Origin: Lucinisca nassula
Lineage: Eukaryota; Mollusca; Bivalvia; Lucinida; Lucinidae
Assembly: GCA_963580285.1 (NCBI GenBank)
Contig: OY757010.1
Location: 151,345,596-151,409,595, forward strand
Reading direction: 5' to 3'
DNA length: 64,000 nucleotides
The stretch's first letter is position 1, and each line of letters opens with the position of its first letter. Positions 1 through 9,528 of this stretch are shown here, in pieces. The notes under the pieces were generated by a model. That model was not told where the DNA came from, ran no database searches, and worked only from the letters and a program-made list of their open reading frames with translations. Position numbers and translations under genes: made by a program.

Positions 1-69
1 AGGGACAAGCAGTGTTAGGGTCAAGCAGTTGGGGGCATTGTGTTTCATAAACACTGGCTCTAGTTTTTT

Positions 70-140
70 CTAAGTACTCCAGTTTTCGCTCGCCTCTGAT
101 TAATGCTTGACTTGATAAAAGTAAAATAATCTTGAAATCC
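70..140 (+). mobile_element. SINE S3, 3' fragment
   Basis: The stretch matches the 3' part of the full S3 copy at 25634-25857: a 'gcccacctctgattaa'-like motif, then 'gacttgataaaagt' and 'atcttgaa'. The tRNA-like head is missing, so this is a 5'-truncated copy in an intron of the + strand gene. Confidence 0.55.
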
Positions 141-187
141 AAAACACACACAAAAAAAATTAACATAACCAAAATATAGATCCTTGA

Positions 188-328
188 CCCTTGTACTGCT
201 GAAGAAGCCATCTGATCAGGATCGTCACTGTTATTCAATTTGTGAATTGAACAAATACTTTATATCAAGTTATTCAATAGTCAGAAATGGATGTGACAAA
301 ATTTATGTATTCAGCAGGACAAGGTTAA
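188..328. mobile_element. C2-type palindromic MITE, internally deleted
   Basis: The ends are inverted: 'cccttgtactgctga' at the left and 'ttcagcaggacaagg' at the right. The centre keeps one arm of the 'gaagccatctgatcaggatc' palindrome. Fuller copies lie at 5879-6090, 8503-8712, 52550-52757 and 55246-55460. This copy has lost much of its left half. Confidence 0.6.
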
Positions 329-477
329 CATACACAAAGCAGCAGCATGTCCATTTCTGTCAAAAATAGTAATAAACAGACTAAAGTTTTTTACTCTGGA
401 ATCAAATTTAATTCTAGAAAAAACATTGATGTGCTCTTTTAAGAATGTTAATATAAAGGGCATTGTTTGTTTTAGTA

Positions 478-655
478 CAGTAAAATTGCTATATTAAGAC
501 CACCTTTGGGACTGTTCAAAAGTGGTCTTTAAGACCACTTTTGAACAGTCCCAAGGGTGGTCCCTGACCAGAGGACATTGTAGGCAGAAAACACAAAGAA
601 AAATTAAGTGTACCCTTCAAAATATGCTTTTTGTAGCAGAAATAGTCTTAATTAT
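478..655. mobile_element. MITE family E, 3'-truncated
   Basis: It starts 'cagtaaaattgctatattaag' and has a strong internal hairpin (gggactgttcaaaagtggtc ... gaccacttttgaacagtccc). Related copies are at 22736-23292, 28308-28512 and 60299-60415. The right end is replaced by a small hairpin at 655-700 (gcatac-gaa-gtatgc within ataccccc...gggggtat) that may be an orphan element tail. Confidence 0.65.
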
Positions 656-751
656 ACCCCCGGCATACGAAGTATGCTATTATGCTATGGGGGTATATAG
701 TTTTCGTCCTGCCAATGTTCCTATATAGTGATAATTTGTTTCATTTATCAG

Positions 752-863
752 GCAGCTGCTGACAGCCTTGTTCCAGTTCCTGTTGTCAGTGAGTCAGTAC
801 AAGAGCCAGGTTCTACTGTATAGGCTAGATGTCAATTTACTTGGCAGTCAGTCAGATTCAAAG
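752..863 (+). CDS. Exon 1 (of those visible) of an unidentified gene
   Basis: The exon lies between acceptor 'tttcatttatcag' and donor 'gtaggttg'. It is 112 nt: one base completing an upstream codon, then 37 codons ending in phase 0. The peptide begins QLLTALFQFLLSVSQYKSQV and ends GSQSDSK, a hydrophobic/polar helix-like segment. Only this frame is open through the exon. It joins in phase to the exon at 2024. Upstream exons must lie left of the window or were missed in 1-740. I do not recognise the protein family. The open frame, splice sites and joining phase support a real exon. Confidence 0.68.
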
Positions 864-1080
864 GTAGGTTGTTATTTGCTTTGTAGATGCAGAGAAGATT
901 TCTTCATTCCCCTTTCACTACCAGGGTCCAGTTATTACTAGGCAGGCTGTGTATATGTAAGCAAACATTGTAGATCCAGAGCAGACTGCTCCTGAAGGCT
1001 TTTGAATTACTCTGTTTTAATCAAGGCGGTTCTTACAACTGCCCACAATATGTTTTATGACGAAATAAGAAAATTATCCC

Positions 1081-1314
1081 TTAAGGGGAATGGGTACACC
1101 TTCAGGGAAGGCAACTCCTGCAAAAGTCTCCTATGTCAATAGAGGTCAACTCTTAAAGGAAAGAATTTGCTCCTGAGTTGCAAATTCTTTCCTTTAAGAG
1201 TTGACCCCTTTTTCGGTGGGACTGAGGCAAAAGAAAAGTGAGTAGGAAGTCTCGAAAGTTGCCTCCCTTTGAAAAATGGCAGAAAAATGTGCTACGTGTT
1301 CCAATTCCCCTTAA
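1081..1314. mobile_element. MITE family A, full copy
   Basis: It is bounded by TTAA on both sides, with terminal inverted repeats 'ggggaatgggtacacc' and a degenerate 'gtgttccaattcccc'. A strong central hairpin pairs 'cttaaaggaaagaatttgc' with 'gcaaattctttcctttaag'. Related copies are at 23010-23247, 25199-25386, 29170-29415, 34975-35225, 42088-42299, 55980-56212 and 56973-57213. TTAA is its likely target duplication (see findings). It lies in the intron after exon 1. Confidence 0.8.
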
Positions 1315-1594
1315 TTATCTTTGTTACCCATCCTTATCTGAAGCTTTAGGCCTTAATAATGCAGAAACATTGCCCTCTAATTGTCAGATTTTATTCCCAC
1401 ATTAGCATGAAGCAAGGAATTGGTTGCCCATCCAAGGTTTCCTCCGGTTCTCCAGTTTTGGCCACTGCATATGATTACAATATGCCAACACTTGTGCCTT
1501 TGAGAAGCCATTTTGCTGTTGTTGTTTTTTTTAACCAATATGTATTAAGTGATTTTTCGATAAAGATAAAGAAGCTTTATTTGATGTCCCATAT

Positions 1595-1775
1595 AAGAAG
1601 GACTTTGCAGTTGTCAGTTTCTGGCGAAAGAATGTGCACTGTACTGGTTAACCGCTTACATATAAGCCTGCCCAGGAAAGTGTTGATAGGTAAACTGACC
1701 GGCTCAAAAATGACCTAAATAGTGTTGACTGGGCCGTAAAACTCCAAAACAAACAAACAAACAAGAAGGACTTTG
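1595..1775 (+). mobile_element. SINE S1, 5'-truncated, with 13-bp TSD
   Basis: The body at 1608-1762 starts 'cagttgtcagtttctggcga' and ends in an (aaac)n tail, matching the 3' two thirds of the full S1 copy at 11443-11747. It is flanked by the direct repeat 'aagaaggactttg' at 1595-1607 and 1763-1775. This is a clean mark of LINE-type retroposition with 5' truncation. Confidence 0.8.
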
Positions 1776-2023
1776 ATTTCCTTTCAAAATGGAGCAGGAG
1801 TTAAATTCTTGATGCAAACATAGGCTGTTGTTGAGCGAGAATATAGGAATTAATGTGTACCCTTGCAAACCCCTTCTCTGTGTAAGATGGGGACCTGGGG
1901 TTTACATGGATATTCATTTCAGGGATGTGTGTTAACATGATGATATGTTTCAGCATGGCATGCGTGTGAAAAAAAAATAAAACTTACGTTTTATATAATT
2001 ATATGTATAACATTCTTTTGCAG

Positions 2024-2092
2024 TCAACGTCTTTGGGACCTGAGATCACCAGATTGCCATCATTGACACCATTGATTCTGCCAAGAAATCAG
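2024..2092 (+). CDS. Exon 2 of the unidentified + strand gene
   Basis: Acceptor 'cattcttttgcag' and donor 'gtgagaaata' bound 69 nt, 23 codons, phase 0 at both ends. The peptide starts STSLGPEITRLPSLTPLILP and ends RNQ. It is proline- and leucine-rich and looks like a linker. The other two frames contain stops. It follows the exon ending at 863 and precedes the exon starting at 5018 in the same phase. Confidence 0.65.
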
Positions 2093-2266
2093 GTGAGAAA
2101 TAACACTACCTCTCTTCAAAGCTCTGTATTTTTGGAGTGTTCTGCTGTTATGTCTGCTGACATTTGGCACCCTGCTCTGCTCTGCACTTAATATGAATTC
2201 ATATGCTTTTCCACCATTTCTTCAACAAAGGACAATGTAAGTGACTTAGTGTATAGCTAGCCGGTA

Positions 2267-2384
2267 AGGGGTCTACTCTTTAAGGAAAGAATTTGCTCCT
2301 AAGGAGCAAATTCTTTCCTTAAAAAGTAAACCCCTATTGTTAGGAGGAAATTCTTTCCTTAAAGAGTAAACCCCTATTGATAAG
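2267..2384. mobile_element. MITE A, internal hairpin fragment
   Basis: This is the hairpin core of family A without its ends: 'ctctttaaggaaagaatttg' pairs with 'caaattctttccttaaa'. A second half-arm is repeated directly after it, so the core looks partly duplicated. Confidence 0.55.
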
Positions 2385-2475
2385 GGCCACAAAAATATGT
2401 TTAGTTAGCTCCCCCGAGGGTGTACTGATTTCCATCAAATGGAGTGATGGTACCATTACCATTTAGATTTGAAGT

Positions 2476-3141
2476 TTTTAGCTCACCAGAGCCGAAGGCT
2501 CCGGGGGAGCTTATAGGATAGGCAGTTGTCCCTTGTCTGCATCTGTGTCTGTGTCTACGTCATCTGGCGTTAACACTTTCGAACAACATCTCCTCTGAAA
2601 CCACTGGGCCGATACATGTATATTCTTGATGATTAGACACATTCAGTCACATCAACTTGGTGGTCCACAGGGGCCATTCCTCTCTTCTTCATTTCATAAG
2701 AGGGCCTCGATCATTTCTCGGAAACTGTTCAGATCCACACCCCTAAACAATATATTTTCTTGGTCCCTATTATGATAAGACACATTCAGCGACAACAGTC
2801 TTGGCTCTCCTGGGGTTTGCCAGGGCCATGCTCCAACCCCTCCACAGCTTAAAAGGCCTTATATCTTAGGAACTGTGCACATGCCCACCCCTACACAATA
2901 TATATTCTTGTTCCTTATGATAAGACGCATTCAGTGATACCAACCTGGGCTCTGTTGGGTCCATGTCCCAATCCCTCCTCTTCATAATATTTCAGATACA
3001 GAGTCCACATGGGTGCTCATTTGGAAATGGGGGTTTGTTTGGGAGACTTTATAATCAATAAATTAAAACCCCAAACCATGGCTGCCAGTGGGCAGTGCCC
3101 GCCTGAGCTGTGGTGAGCATAGTGGCCCATGGGCCTCTTGT
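2476..3141 (-). mobile_element. Helentron-like element J (copy 1)
   Basis: It begins 'tttagctcaccagagccgaa' and ends 'tggtgagcatagtgg' followed by 'cccatgggcctcttgttt'. Read on the - strand this is an 'acaagaggcccatgggcc' start and a 'gagctaaaa' end, the same architecture as family G. The core has imperfect units repeating 'gacacattcagtcac' and 'cacccctacacaatatatat'. No coding region is visible. It lies in the intron between exons 2 and 3. Confidence 0.6.
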
Positions 3142-3207
3142 TTATGATTTTCATGACCTGACAGCCTATTAATTGAATTAAATGGAAAAAGAAAACAACA
3201 ACAAAAA

Positions 3208-3601
3208 TTAAGGCTGACACGATTAATCGTATAACCGATTAATCGATAGATAAATTCCACAAAAATGATTATCATTTCTGATTTACTTTTAATCCATTAC
3301 TTGATTGGTACAATTTACTACCCAAAGTTATGCCTAAAATATCTGTATGAGTGGCAAACAGTGCAGATCCTGATGAGACGCCACAGAATGCGGCATCTCA
3401 TCTGGGTCTACACTGATTGCTCAGGCCTGTCTGTTCAAATGTACATATGGTAAAGTGCAACATATGCTAAGAGTCATGCTCGGACAGAAAGCCAAACAGG
3501 TAAAATTATGACAATAACCTTAGCGATTACTAATCGATTAAAGATCGCAATGACAGGGCTGATAATCGATTAACTTTTTAGCTCCGATTAGCCAGCCCTA
3601 A
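3208..3601. mobile_element. MITE family O with a nested C-type insertion
   Basis: The ends are inverted: 'aaggctgacacgattaatcg' and 'ccgattagccagcccta'. There are several 'taatcgatta' motifs near each end. The middle holds a C-type palindrome (cagtgcagatcctgatgag ... ctcatctgggtctacactg). Confidence 0.5.
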
Positions 3602-3714
3602 CAAAAATAGAGTGAAATTTCAATGGTTCAAACATCGTTGTGACCATGAATATTTTGTTCAAGATAGGGGTAACTCAACCCATTGAGGGTTAATCACAGT
3701 GCTAGGTCAGGAAT

Positions 3715-4110
3715 TTAAATAGAGGATCTTAAATGAGTGTTCATGTATTATTGAATTTATTAAACAAGTTGAGGAAAAGGGATAAAATGCTAGGCTTTGC
3801 CGAGCATTTTATCCCTTTTCCTCAACGAGTTTAACAAATTCAATAATACATGAGCACGAATGCAAGATTCCGTTTATCACATGACATTTAAAATGCATTT
3901 TATTCACGATTGTTTACAAAAATGTCAATATTCCGCCGTTAGTAAACGCGACGTCGTTAAGGACATCATACATGTAACGTTATGGGACGTATCTAGCTAA
4001 TTTGCATATTTAATCCACTAGTCGATTATCGAAAATATTACATGGCGTTATTACACTCTCAGACGCGACGTCATATGATAAAATAGAAAACCCATGTCAC
4101 ATTTCCTCAA
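3715..4110. mobile_element. Long palindromic element N
   Basis: A long inverted repeat spans about 3742-3856: 'catgtattattgaatttatt' pairs with 'aattcaataatacatg', and 'gttgaggaaaagggataaaa' with 'ttttatcccttttcctcaac'. A second copy is at 36465-36805, with the matching flank 'cgtaatgttac'. Ends are uncertain. Confidence 0.5.
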
Positions 4111-4412
4111 ACAACTTTATTGAAAATTGTGCCTTATCTCTCCCGTCTTATGCAAATATACCAGCATGACCAAATGAGGATATAAATGCCCATATTGACA
4201 TACTTATCATGAAACCAACAACGAAAACAAGATACTGAAAATGTCTAAGACATTGCTGTTTAACCATGTTTTGTCGAAAAAAATGTGGCTAGTGGCATGA
4301 CTATTGTGTGCCTTCAGGCATAATTGGGATGAGGCAATTCTAATGGGTACATATATACAACATACTTTTTTTCAGATAAAATAAGAAAAATCTCCCTAAA
4401 TAATCCTAATCT

Positions 4413-4659
4413 GGGGCCAGCTGTTCAAAACTAACTACATTGTTAGTTAATGTATCATTTTATTATGGCAAATATGTGAATATTTTTGCTGAATAAATGT
4501 GAGCAGCTTTTGCATTCGCTCACAATTTTTTTTTTTTTTTGCTCACATTTTTTCAGCAAAAAAAACAACAAAATTTTAAATATTAAACTTGCTAGAACAG
4601 ATAACAATATGACCCATAACAAGCTCGTTAAGCTCGAGATGCTTTGAACAACTGGCCCC
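4413..4659. mobile_element. MITE family D
   Basis: The termini are inverted: 'ggggccagctgttcaaaact' and 'tttgaacaactggcccc'. The internal 'tgtgagcagcttttgc' hairpin is damaged by a T-run at 4527-4540. Other copies are at 7723-8047, 12431-12661, 19583-19904, 44693-44889, 44892-45138, 45831-46073 and 58940-59152. Confidence 0.75.
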
Positions 4660-4829
4660 TGGAGTTTACTGAAAAATTACCAAAGGGCACAAGAAGGAGT
4701 TAGAATCAGCCATTGGCGTTCAAGTCATTGAAGTTTTATTGTGCACCGTAAATACTGTAAATCCCCAAAATCGGATCCCTTAATGACTTGCTATAATTCT
4801 TAAAAAATTTAACAAATTTCTTTTACAGT

Positions 4830-4849
4830 CCAACAAGGAGTCCAAAAGG
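4830..4849 (+). CDS. Possible 20-nt alternative exon
   Basis: A good acceptor 'aaatttcttttacag' is followed by six codons (SNKESK) plus two bases, then 'gtgcag'. Entering in phase 0 from the exon ending at 2092 and leaving in phase 2, it could splice directly to the exon at 7558 in place of the exon at 5018. Using both would break the frame. It could also be a chance acceptor, because a C-type palindrome starts 16 bp downstream. Confidence 0.2.
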
Positions 4850-4864
4850 TGCAGACAGAAGAGG

Positions 4865-4929
4865 AAACAGGGTAGACCCTGATCAGACTGCTCCTGAGGG
4901 AGCAGTCTGATCTTGGTCTGCCCTGTTTG
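4865..4929. mobile_element. C-type palindrome
   Basis: 'aaacagggtagaccctgatc' pairs with the distal 'gatcttggtctgccctgttt' around a 'gactgctcc...ggagcagtc' centre. It is one of more than fifteen such short foldbacks in the window. Confidence 0.65.
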
Positions 4930-5017
4930 CTAAAACTCATTTGTCCCAATACTTAGGATCAGTACGGTATACTTGAAATATATATGGGTGGTACTATGTA
5001 GATTTTATCTATTTCAG

Positions 5018-5094
5018 CTTCGTATGAGCACACCTTGGCTGAGTACTACAGAAAAACATAGTGAAATGGAAGAGAAGTTGAGACTTGCAAGGAG
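5018..5094 (+). CDS. Exon 3 of the unidentified + strand gene
   Basis: Acceptor 'gattttatctatttcag' and donor 'gtagaaatat' bound 77 nt: 25 codons plus two bases. The peptide runs LRMSTPWLSTTEKHSEMEEK then LRLAR, with a charged helical second half. The final AG joins the T that opens the exon at 7558 to make a serine codon, so the chain continues in frame. The donor is moderate. The matching phases on both sides are the main support. Confidence 0.62.
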
Positions 5095-5248
5095 GTAGAA
5101 ATATTTTTTCCTCTCTCTCCCTCTGTCTTAAGCAATCTGTAAGATTACTGGTTTTTGTTTTTCTTATTTCCATAAAGGAAATAATAGTGCAATGCCAAGT
5201 TGACTTATATATGGGCCCCGTCAAGCGATTTTGGTACTTATTGCCTAT

Positions 5249-5298
5249 GCGAGCAGTGAAGGTTCAGCGCATTCTCGCCAGAACCTTCGCTGCTCGCT
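5249..5298. repeat. Imperfect 17-bp inverted repeat
   Basis: 'gcgagcagtgaaggttc' is followed 16 bp later by 'gaaccttcgctgctcgc'. This gives a GC-rich hairpin unlike the AT-rich surroundings. No family membership was recognised. Confidence 0.5.
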
Positions 5299-5424
5299 CA
5301 TAAAAGCAATGAATCAAGAGGAACCTTCAGACAGAAAGCCATATCCCTGGCCCCTCTGAATGGCTGGGCATGGGCAGTTAAAATTTGTCATGACGGAATG
5401 CTCGAAGACAAAAATTCGCTTGGC

Positions 5425-5522
5425 GGGGCTCATATAAGCCTGTCAAGGAAAAGTTCAGTTAGGTTAACTGACCAGCGCAATATGACCTTAACAGTTTTGA
5501 CTGAGCTGTTAAACTCCAAATC
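5425..5522 (+). mobile_element. SINE S1, 3' fragment
   Basis: It matches the S1 3' end: 'catataagcctgtcaaggaa', then 'ttaactgaccagcgca' and 'gttaaactccaaa'. It is strongly 5'-truncated. Confidence 0.55.
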
Positions 5523-5571
5523 AGTCATTCATGAACTAATTATTATTATTATTTTTGTTTTGTTTTTGGTT

Positions 5572-5784
5572 TTACGACCCTTTCAAGATTATTTCACTCA
5601 TATTGAGCTAATTGTCAATCAGAGGTGAGCGAAAACCAGTGAACCCGGAGAAAAATCACCTGATCTTCCTTTGCATAATTTGCAATCTCACATGTTACCC
5701 GAGCCAGGTTCAAGCCCACAACGGTGAGAGACATAATGATTTAGGGTCAGTGCTCTTATCCATCAGGCCACAGAGGCCCATTAT
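5572..5784 (-). mobile_element. SINE S3, near full length
   Basis: Read on the - strand it starts with a tRNA-like head (ggcctctgtggcctgatgga, then taagagc) carrying an A-box-like stretch. A B-box-like 'ggttcaagcc'-type core lies near 'gaacctggctc'. It ends 'tcttgaaagggtcg'. Other copies are at 10602-10800, 25634-25857 and 60088-60292. Confidence 0.65.
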
Positions 5785-5878
5785 GTACTCATTAAATGCA
5801 CTAGTTAGAAAGTCCCACATTGACAAGAAAAATGTAGTTAGTTTTACTGACCAGCTTGAAACACTGTTTACTGGATTG

Positions 5879-6090
5879 TTGACCTTTTGTCCTGCTGAAC
5901 AGGACAACATCTACCTTTTCAAACAGTTTAGATTCAGATCAGATGGCTTCTGAAGGAGCCATCTGATCAGAACCTACACTGTTTGTCATTCAGTTTGTGA
6001 ATTGTGTGCATGCATTATATGAAGTTATTTGATTGGTTGATAGTCTGAAATCGATATGACAAAATTAGTTTATTCAGCAGGACAAGGCTT
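5879..6090. mobile_element. C2-type palindromic MITE
   Basis: Ends 'ccttttgtcctgctgaacag' and 'attcagcaggacaagg' flank the perfect arm pair 'gatcagatggcttc' and 'gaaggagccatctgatc'. The same element is at 8503-8712, 52550-52757 and 55246-55460. Confidence 0.7.
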
Positions 6091-6359
6091 AAAATACCAC
6101 AAAGATTGGAATCAGCCAGGCCCCGAGGTTATAAAACATTTTTCATGCTCAACTCAAATTGTGCATGAAATTTGCAATGCTCATAAAAATTAGAATACAA
6201 AGAAGTCATAGTATTTTCCTCTTCAATTCAGGAGAAAATGTTATTTGTCCTGCTCATAAAATGCCAACTTTGCGGAGGACAAATTACCTGCTCAAATAAG
6301 TTGAACATGAAAACAGTTTTTCAACCTCCGGATACAGCCCTCCCTATCTGCACAAATAT

Positions 6360-7078
6360 TATTATACCCACTTTTTCGAAGAAAAATCGGTTATATTGTT
6401 TTCATACCAGAGATGAGTGGGCGTCAGTCTGTCCGTCAGTCTGTCTGTCCGTCAGGTTTCTTGTAAATGGATCTCCTCTGCAACCACTGAAGTTACACTT
6501 TTGTTGCATGTGGATAGTACATGGTACGTAGATGGCAGTGGGCTACTTTTTTGTGACCTTGACCCCAACATGGCACCAAGGTCAAAGGTCAGAAAGTAGG
6601 ACATTATCATATCTTCTAAACTGTTGGGATTGCACTTCCAAAACTTGATTATTGAATAGCCCTTAGAATGTAGAACATATTGGGAATACTTTTCGTGTGA
6701 GCTTGACCCCAACATAGCCCCAGGGTCAAAGGTCAAAAAGTAGGACTTAATCATATCTTCTAAACTGTTGGGATTGCACTTCCGAAACTTGATTTTTGGA
6801 TAGCCCTTGCAATGTAGAACATATTGGAATACTTTTTGTGTAACCTTGACCCCAACATGGCCTCAGGGTCAAAGGTCAAAAAGTATGACATTGCCATATC
6901 TTTAGTGTTATTCATAGAAAGAGCGGGTATTTGCGATGTTATATCATCTACTGCGCCATCTAGTAGAAGTTTGGACCAGTTAATTGACCATACAGCGCAC
7001 AGCAAAGAGTGAACAGACTGCTTAGATATGGAATCTAATCTGAATGTTTGCTGTCCACACATGCAATATATCTTTCAT
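6360..7078. repeat. Element L: tandem ~144-bp units with DR1 motifs
   Basis: A head region with 'gtctgtccgtcagtctgtct' microsatellite is followed by about three units of ~144 bp. Each unit contains 'cttgaccccaacat' and a direct repeat of the nuclear-receptor half-site spaced by one base (6579-6591, 6723-6735, 6866-6878). The '(c)gtctgtccgtc' block plus tandem core resembles the other Helentron-like elements here. Short reading frames across it have no coding signal. Confidence 0.6.
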
Positions 7079-7084
7079 GTTAAC

Positions 7085-7273
7085 AGGTCCATGTAATTAA
7101 CACCCCCATAATACCAATTTTATGTTGAAAAAACTGGGGTGTTCAGGGGTATGCATTGTTTTTCTTATTTCTACTCTAAGCATAGGTTGTGGGTACTCAT
7201 TAGAACTGCCTCATAGAGGTGGTTCTAGTGAGAACCCATAATCTTTGGTTGGACAAGAAATAAGAAAAATATG
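7085..7273. mobile_element. Foldback related to family B
   Basis: 'cttatttctactctaagcat' and 'gtgggtactcattagaactg' are mirrored by the downstream 'agaacccataatc' and 'caagaaataagaaaaat'. It resembles the element at 18104-18378, whose ends are 'gttaacaagtccatg' and 'cagacttgttaac'. Confidence 0.5.
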
Positions 7274-7394
7274 ACTAGATTTAATCTAAAACAAAGCTTA
7301 TTCTGGCGAAATGACAGATGCCATTTTAGTTCATGGATGTGTTACCTTAATGTTTTGCAAAATATTTTTCTTTTGAAAGGAGTCAAAGGCAGTT

Positions 7395-7500
7395 TGTAGA
7401 GACACTCAGTTTACTGGAAAGCAAACAGGAAGCACCAAAAGTTGTTTCCTTTGTTTAAGATAACGGAAAATATGTCCAGGTGCAACCATTCCCATTGAAC
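7395..7500. mobile_element. Degenerate 3' end of MITE A
   Basis: 'ggaaagcaaacaggaagcac' followed by 'aaagttgtttcctttg' and 'aaccattcccattgaa' follows the order of family A's right half. It mimics a coding exon (see rejected items). Confidence 0.55.
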
Positions 7501-7557
7501 TATTTGGAAATTAAGGTTTTAAGTTTAGTTTACTTTAAAAGATTATGTTTCTTTCAG

Positions 7558-7636
7558 TCGCACCAACCTGGATGAAAATTTTAAGAGTTACTTTGAAAGG
7601 GCAAAGACATGGCACCAGATGTCAGTGGTAGCACAG
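7558..7636 (+). CDS. Exon 4 of the unidentified + strand gene
   Basis: Acceptor 'gattatgtttctttcag' and donor 'gtgagtgtag' bound 79 nt: one base plus 26 codons, ending in phase 0. The peptide runs RTNLDENFKSYFERAKTWHQ then MSVVAQ, an amphipathic, charged helix-like segment. The other two frames have stops. The only open frame is the one delivered by the exon ending at 5094. It joins to the 15-nt exon at 9529. Confidence 0.7.
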
Positions 7637-7722
7637 GTGAGTGTAGTAGTTTCTCTATAAAACCTTGGTTTCTGTATTATAGTAGAGAGCCTACAAGGAA
7701 TCTAGTTATCTATAGATCAGCT

Positions 7723-8047
7723 GGGGCCAGTTGTTCAAAGCATCGTTAGCTTAACCAGCTCGTTAGTGGTCATATTGTTAACTGTTCTAGCTAGTACAAT
7801 ATCTAAAATTTTGGTATTTTGGTATTTTTGCTGAAAAAAATGTGAGCAGCTTTTGCAGATGCAAAAGCTGCTCACATTTTTTCAGCAAAAATATTAGCAA
7901 ATTTTTCAGCAAAAATATTGGCAAATTTGCCATATTAAATATTAGCAAAATTTTCAGCAAAAATATTAGCAAATTTGCCATATTAAATGATCAAAGTTTT
8001 AATGATACGTTAACTAACGATCTCGTTAGTTTTGAAGAACTGGCCCC
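7723..8047. mobile_element. MITE family D with internal duplication
   Basis: Termini are 'ggggccagttgttcaaagca' and 'ttgaagaactggcccc'. The central perfect hairpin pairs 'tgtgagcagcttttgc' with its complement. The arm 'attagcaaatttgccatatt' is repeated, making this copy longer than the others. Confidence 0.75.
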
Positions 8048-8169
8048 AGACCTATTTATGGTGTCATGGAAGCTTTTCTTAAGTTGTGGATAATTTGAGC
8101 AGTAGGTACACTGTCATATGAGCCACTTTTTTATAGCATTAGTGAACAACAAAGGTGCAGAACAGCCTG

Positions 8170-8388
8170 CACATCTAAACCGCTTAGAGGATCTAAGCCT
8201 GCCCAGGCAAAGCGGCACGAGTCAGACCGTCCATGCTTATAAACTCCATTGGTTTCATTGGGTGGCAGGGCTTGAGATGTCATTTCATCTCAATGTCAGG
8301 TAAAAGTCCCACAAAATTGGAAGCGACGTCCCCAAAATGACCTTTACAGTGTTGACGGAGATGGTAAACCTCAAAACAAACAAAACTA
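8170..8388 (+). mobile_element. SINE S2, 3' two thirds
   Basis: 'aaaccgcttagaggatctaa' through 'gtttcattgggtggcagggc' to 'gttgacggagatggtaaacc' and a (caaa)n tail follows the order seen in other S2 copies (14225-14519, and - strand 13597-13899 and 23548-23835). Confidence 0.65.
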
Positions 8389-8502
8389 TTCTCTGCTTAT
8401 TAGGGGAATGTAGGTCCTGTATGCTAAGAAACATGATTTTGACCTGCTTTATAGAATGTGCAGACTATTCATAGCTAGCAGTGTCATGCATCTTTGTTTT
8501 AA

Positions 8503-8712
8503 CCCTTCTCTTGCTGAATATTCAGATTAGCCACACCCATTTCTGACTTTGAACCAATCAGATTACTTGATGTAATTTATTCCTACAAATTTATAAATTG
8601 AATGTCAAACAGTGTAGATCCTGATCAGATGGCTTCTTCAGAAGCCATCTGATCTGGATCTACACTGTTTCCAAAGATAGGGGTTGTCGTGAACAGCATG
8701 TTAAGAGTTAAA
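8503..8712. mobile_element. C2-type palindromic MITE
   Basis: 'aacccttctcttgctgaata' at the left and 'gaacagcatgttaagagtta' at the right flank the 'agatcctgatcagatggctt' / 'aagccatctgatctggatct' hairpin. The whole order recurs at 55246-55460. Confidence 0.65.
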
Positions 8713-8785
8713 AACGTTTTTACCTCAACTTATTTTAGCATAAAAGAGGAAATATTATTTTCTGCTGATATAAGCAATAAAAGAA

Positions 8786-9036
8786 ACATATGAGCCAGCG
8801 CACGACAAAACCTACAATAAGACATGTGCACCCATCGAAGACTCAGATCAGCATTTGCATCCATAAAGTCTAACCAGAGATTTCTCTTGCTGCATGGTGG
8901 TGCACAGGGCCCTTAGCTATCCTTAGAGTGCACAATGAAGACTCTGATCAGACTGCGAGGATGCGCAGGCTGATCTGAGTCTTCGTTGGGCACACATGTC
9001 TTATTGTAGGTTTTTTCATGCACTGGCTCATATGTT
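8786..9036. mobile_element. Palindromic MITE P
   Basis: Ends 'catatgagccagcgcacg' and 'gcactggctcatatg' are inverted. Subterminal 'cctacaataagacatgtg' mirrors 'cacatgtcttattgtagg'. The interior contains 'cagatcagcatttgcat'. Copies are at 45199-45440 and 56510-56705, with a fragment at 9985-10180. Confidence 0.7.
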
Positions 9037-9528
9037 GGTATTGTAGTATTTACAAGTTTCGAAATCTTCATTCTCAAGTTAGACATTGATTTACAAAATC
9101 TTATCTTATTGCAAATGTTGTAGATAAAGTCATTGTGTCATATGTTTTGGTAGGACATAGTGTTATGTAGTGATGTTACCAAGGGTTTAGAGTGCCTAAA
9201 GAATCATCATTTTTTACATAAAGTACTTCCACATCCTTGAAATAATATAGGCTTACATTCACCAATATAAGTGTAATAACCCTTTTATTATATAAATTTA
9301 AATATTTTGATTCATTACTGGTAGTTTAAGTAGAGCAAGCAGGTGTCCAAATACTTGGGGTAAATGTGATAAGAGTGGCAGTAGCCTTTGATATCAGCTT
9401 GATTGTCAAGCATTTTTAATCTTCCAATATTTATAGCTATGTAATATGTTACTTTATCTCAATGTTTTGCAAGTGTTACCAACATTGTTTCATATGAAAC
9501 TCCTGAACTCATGTTTTTGTTTTCTCAG
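9037..9528 (+). other. Intron sequence without recognised features
   Basis: AT-rich sequence between MITE P and the microexon. I see no strong palindrome, SINE or open frame here. Confidence 0.5.

Noticed and set aside
1359..1718. 119-codon + frame
   Set aside because: Its second half lies in the SINE S1 copy with target duplication (1595-1775). No splice context or coding pattern is seen in the first half.
7370..7476. Apparent + strand exon reading SQRQFVETLSLLESKQEAP...
   Set aside because: The nucleotide order matches the right half of MITE A (gcaaacaggaag, agttg, ccattccc), and no donor gives the phase needed by the next exon.
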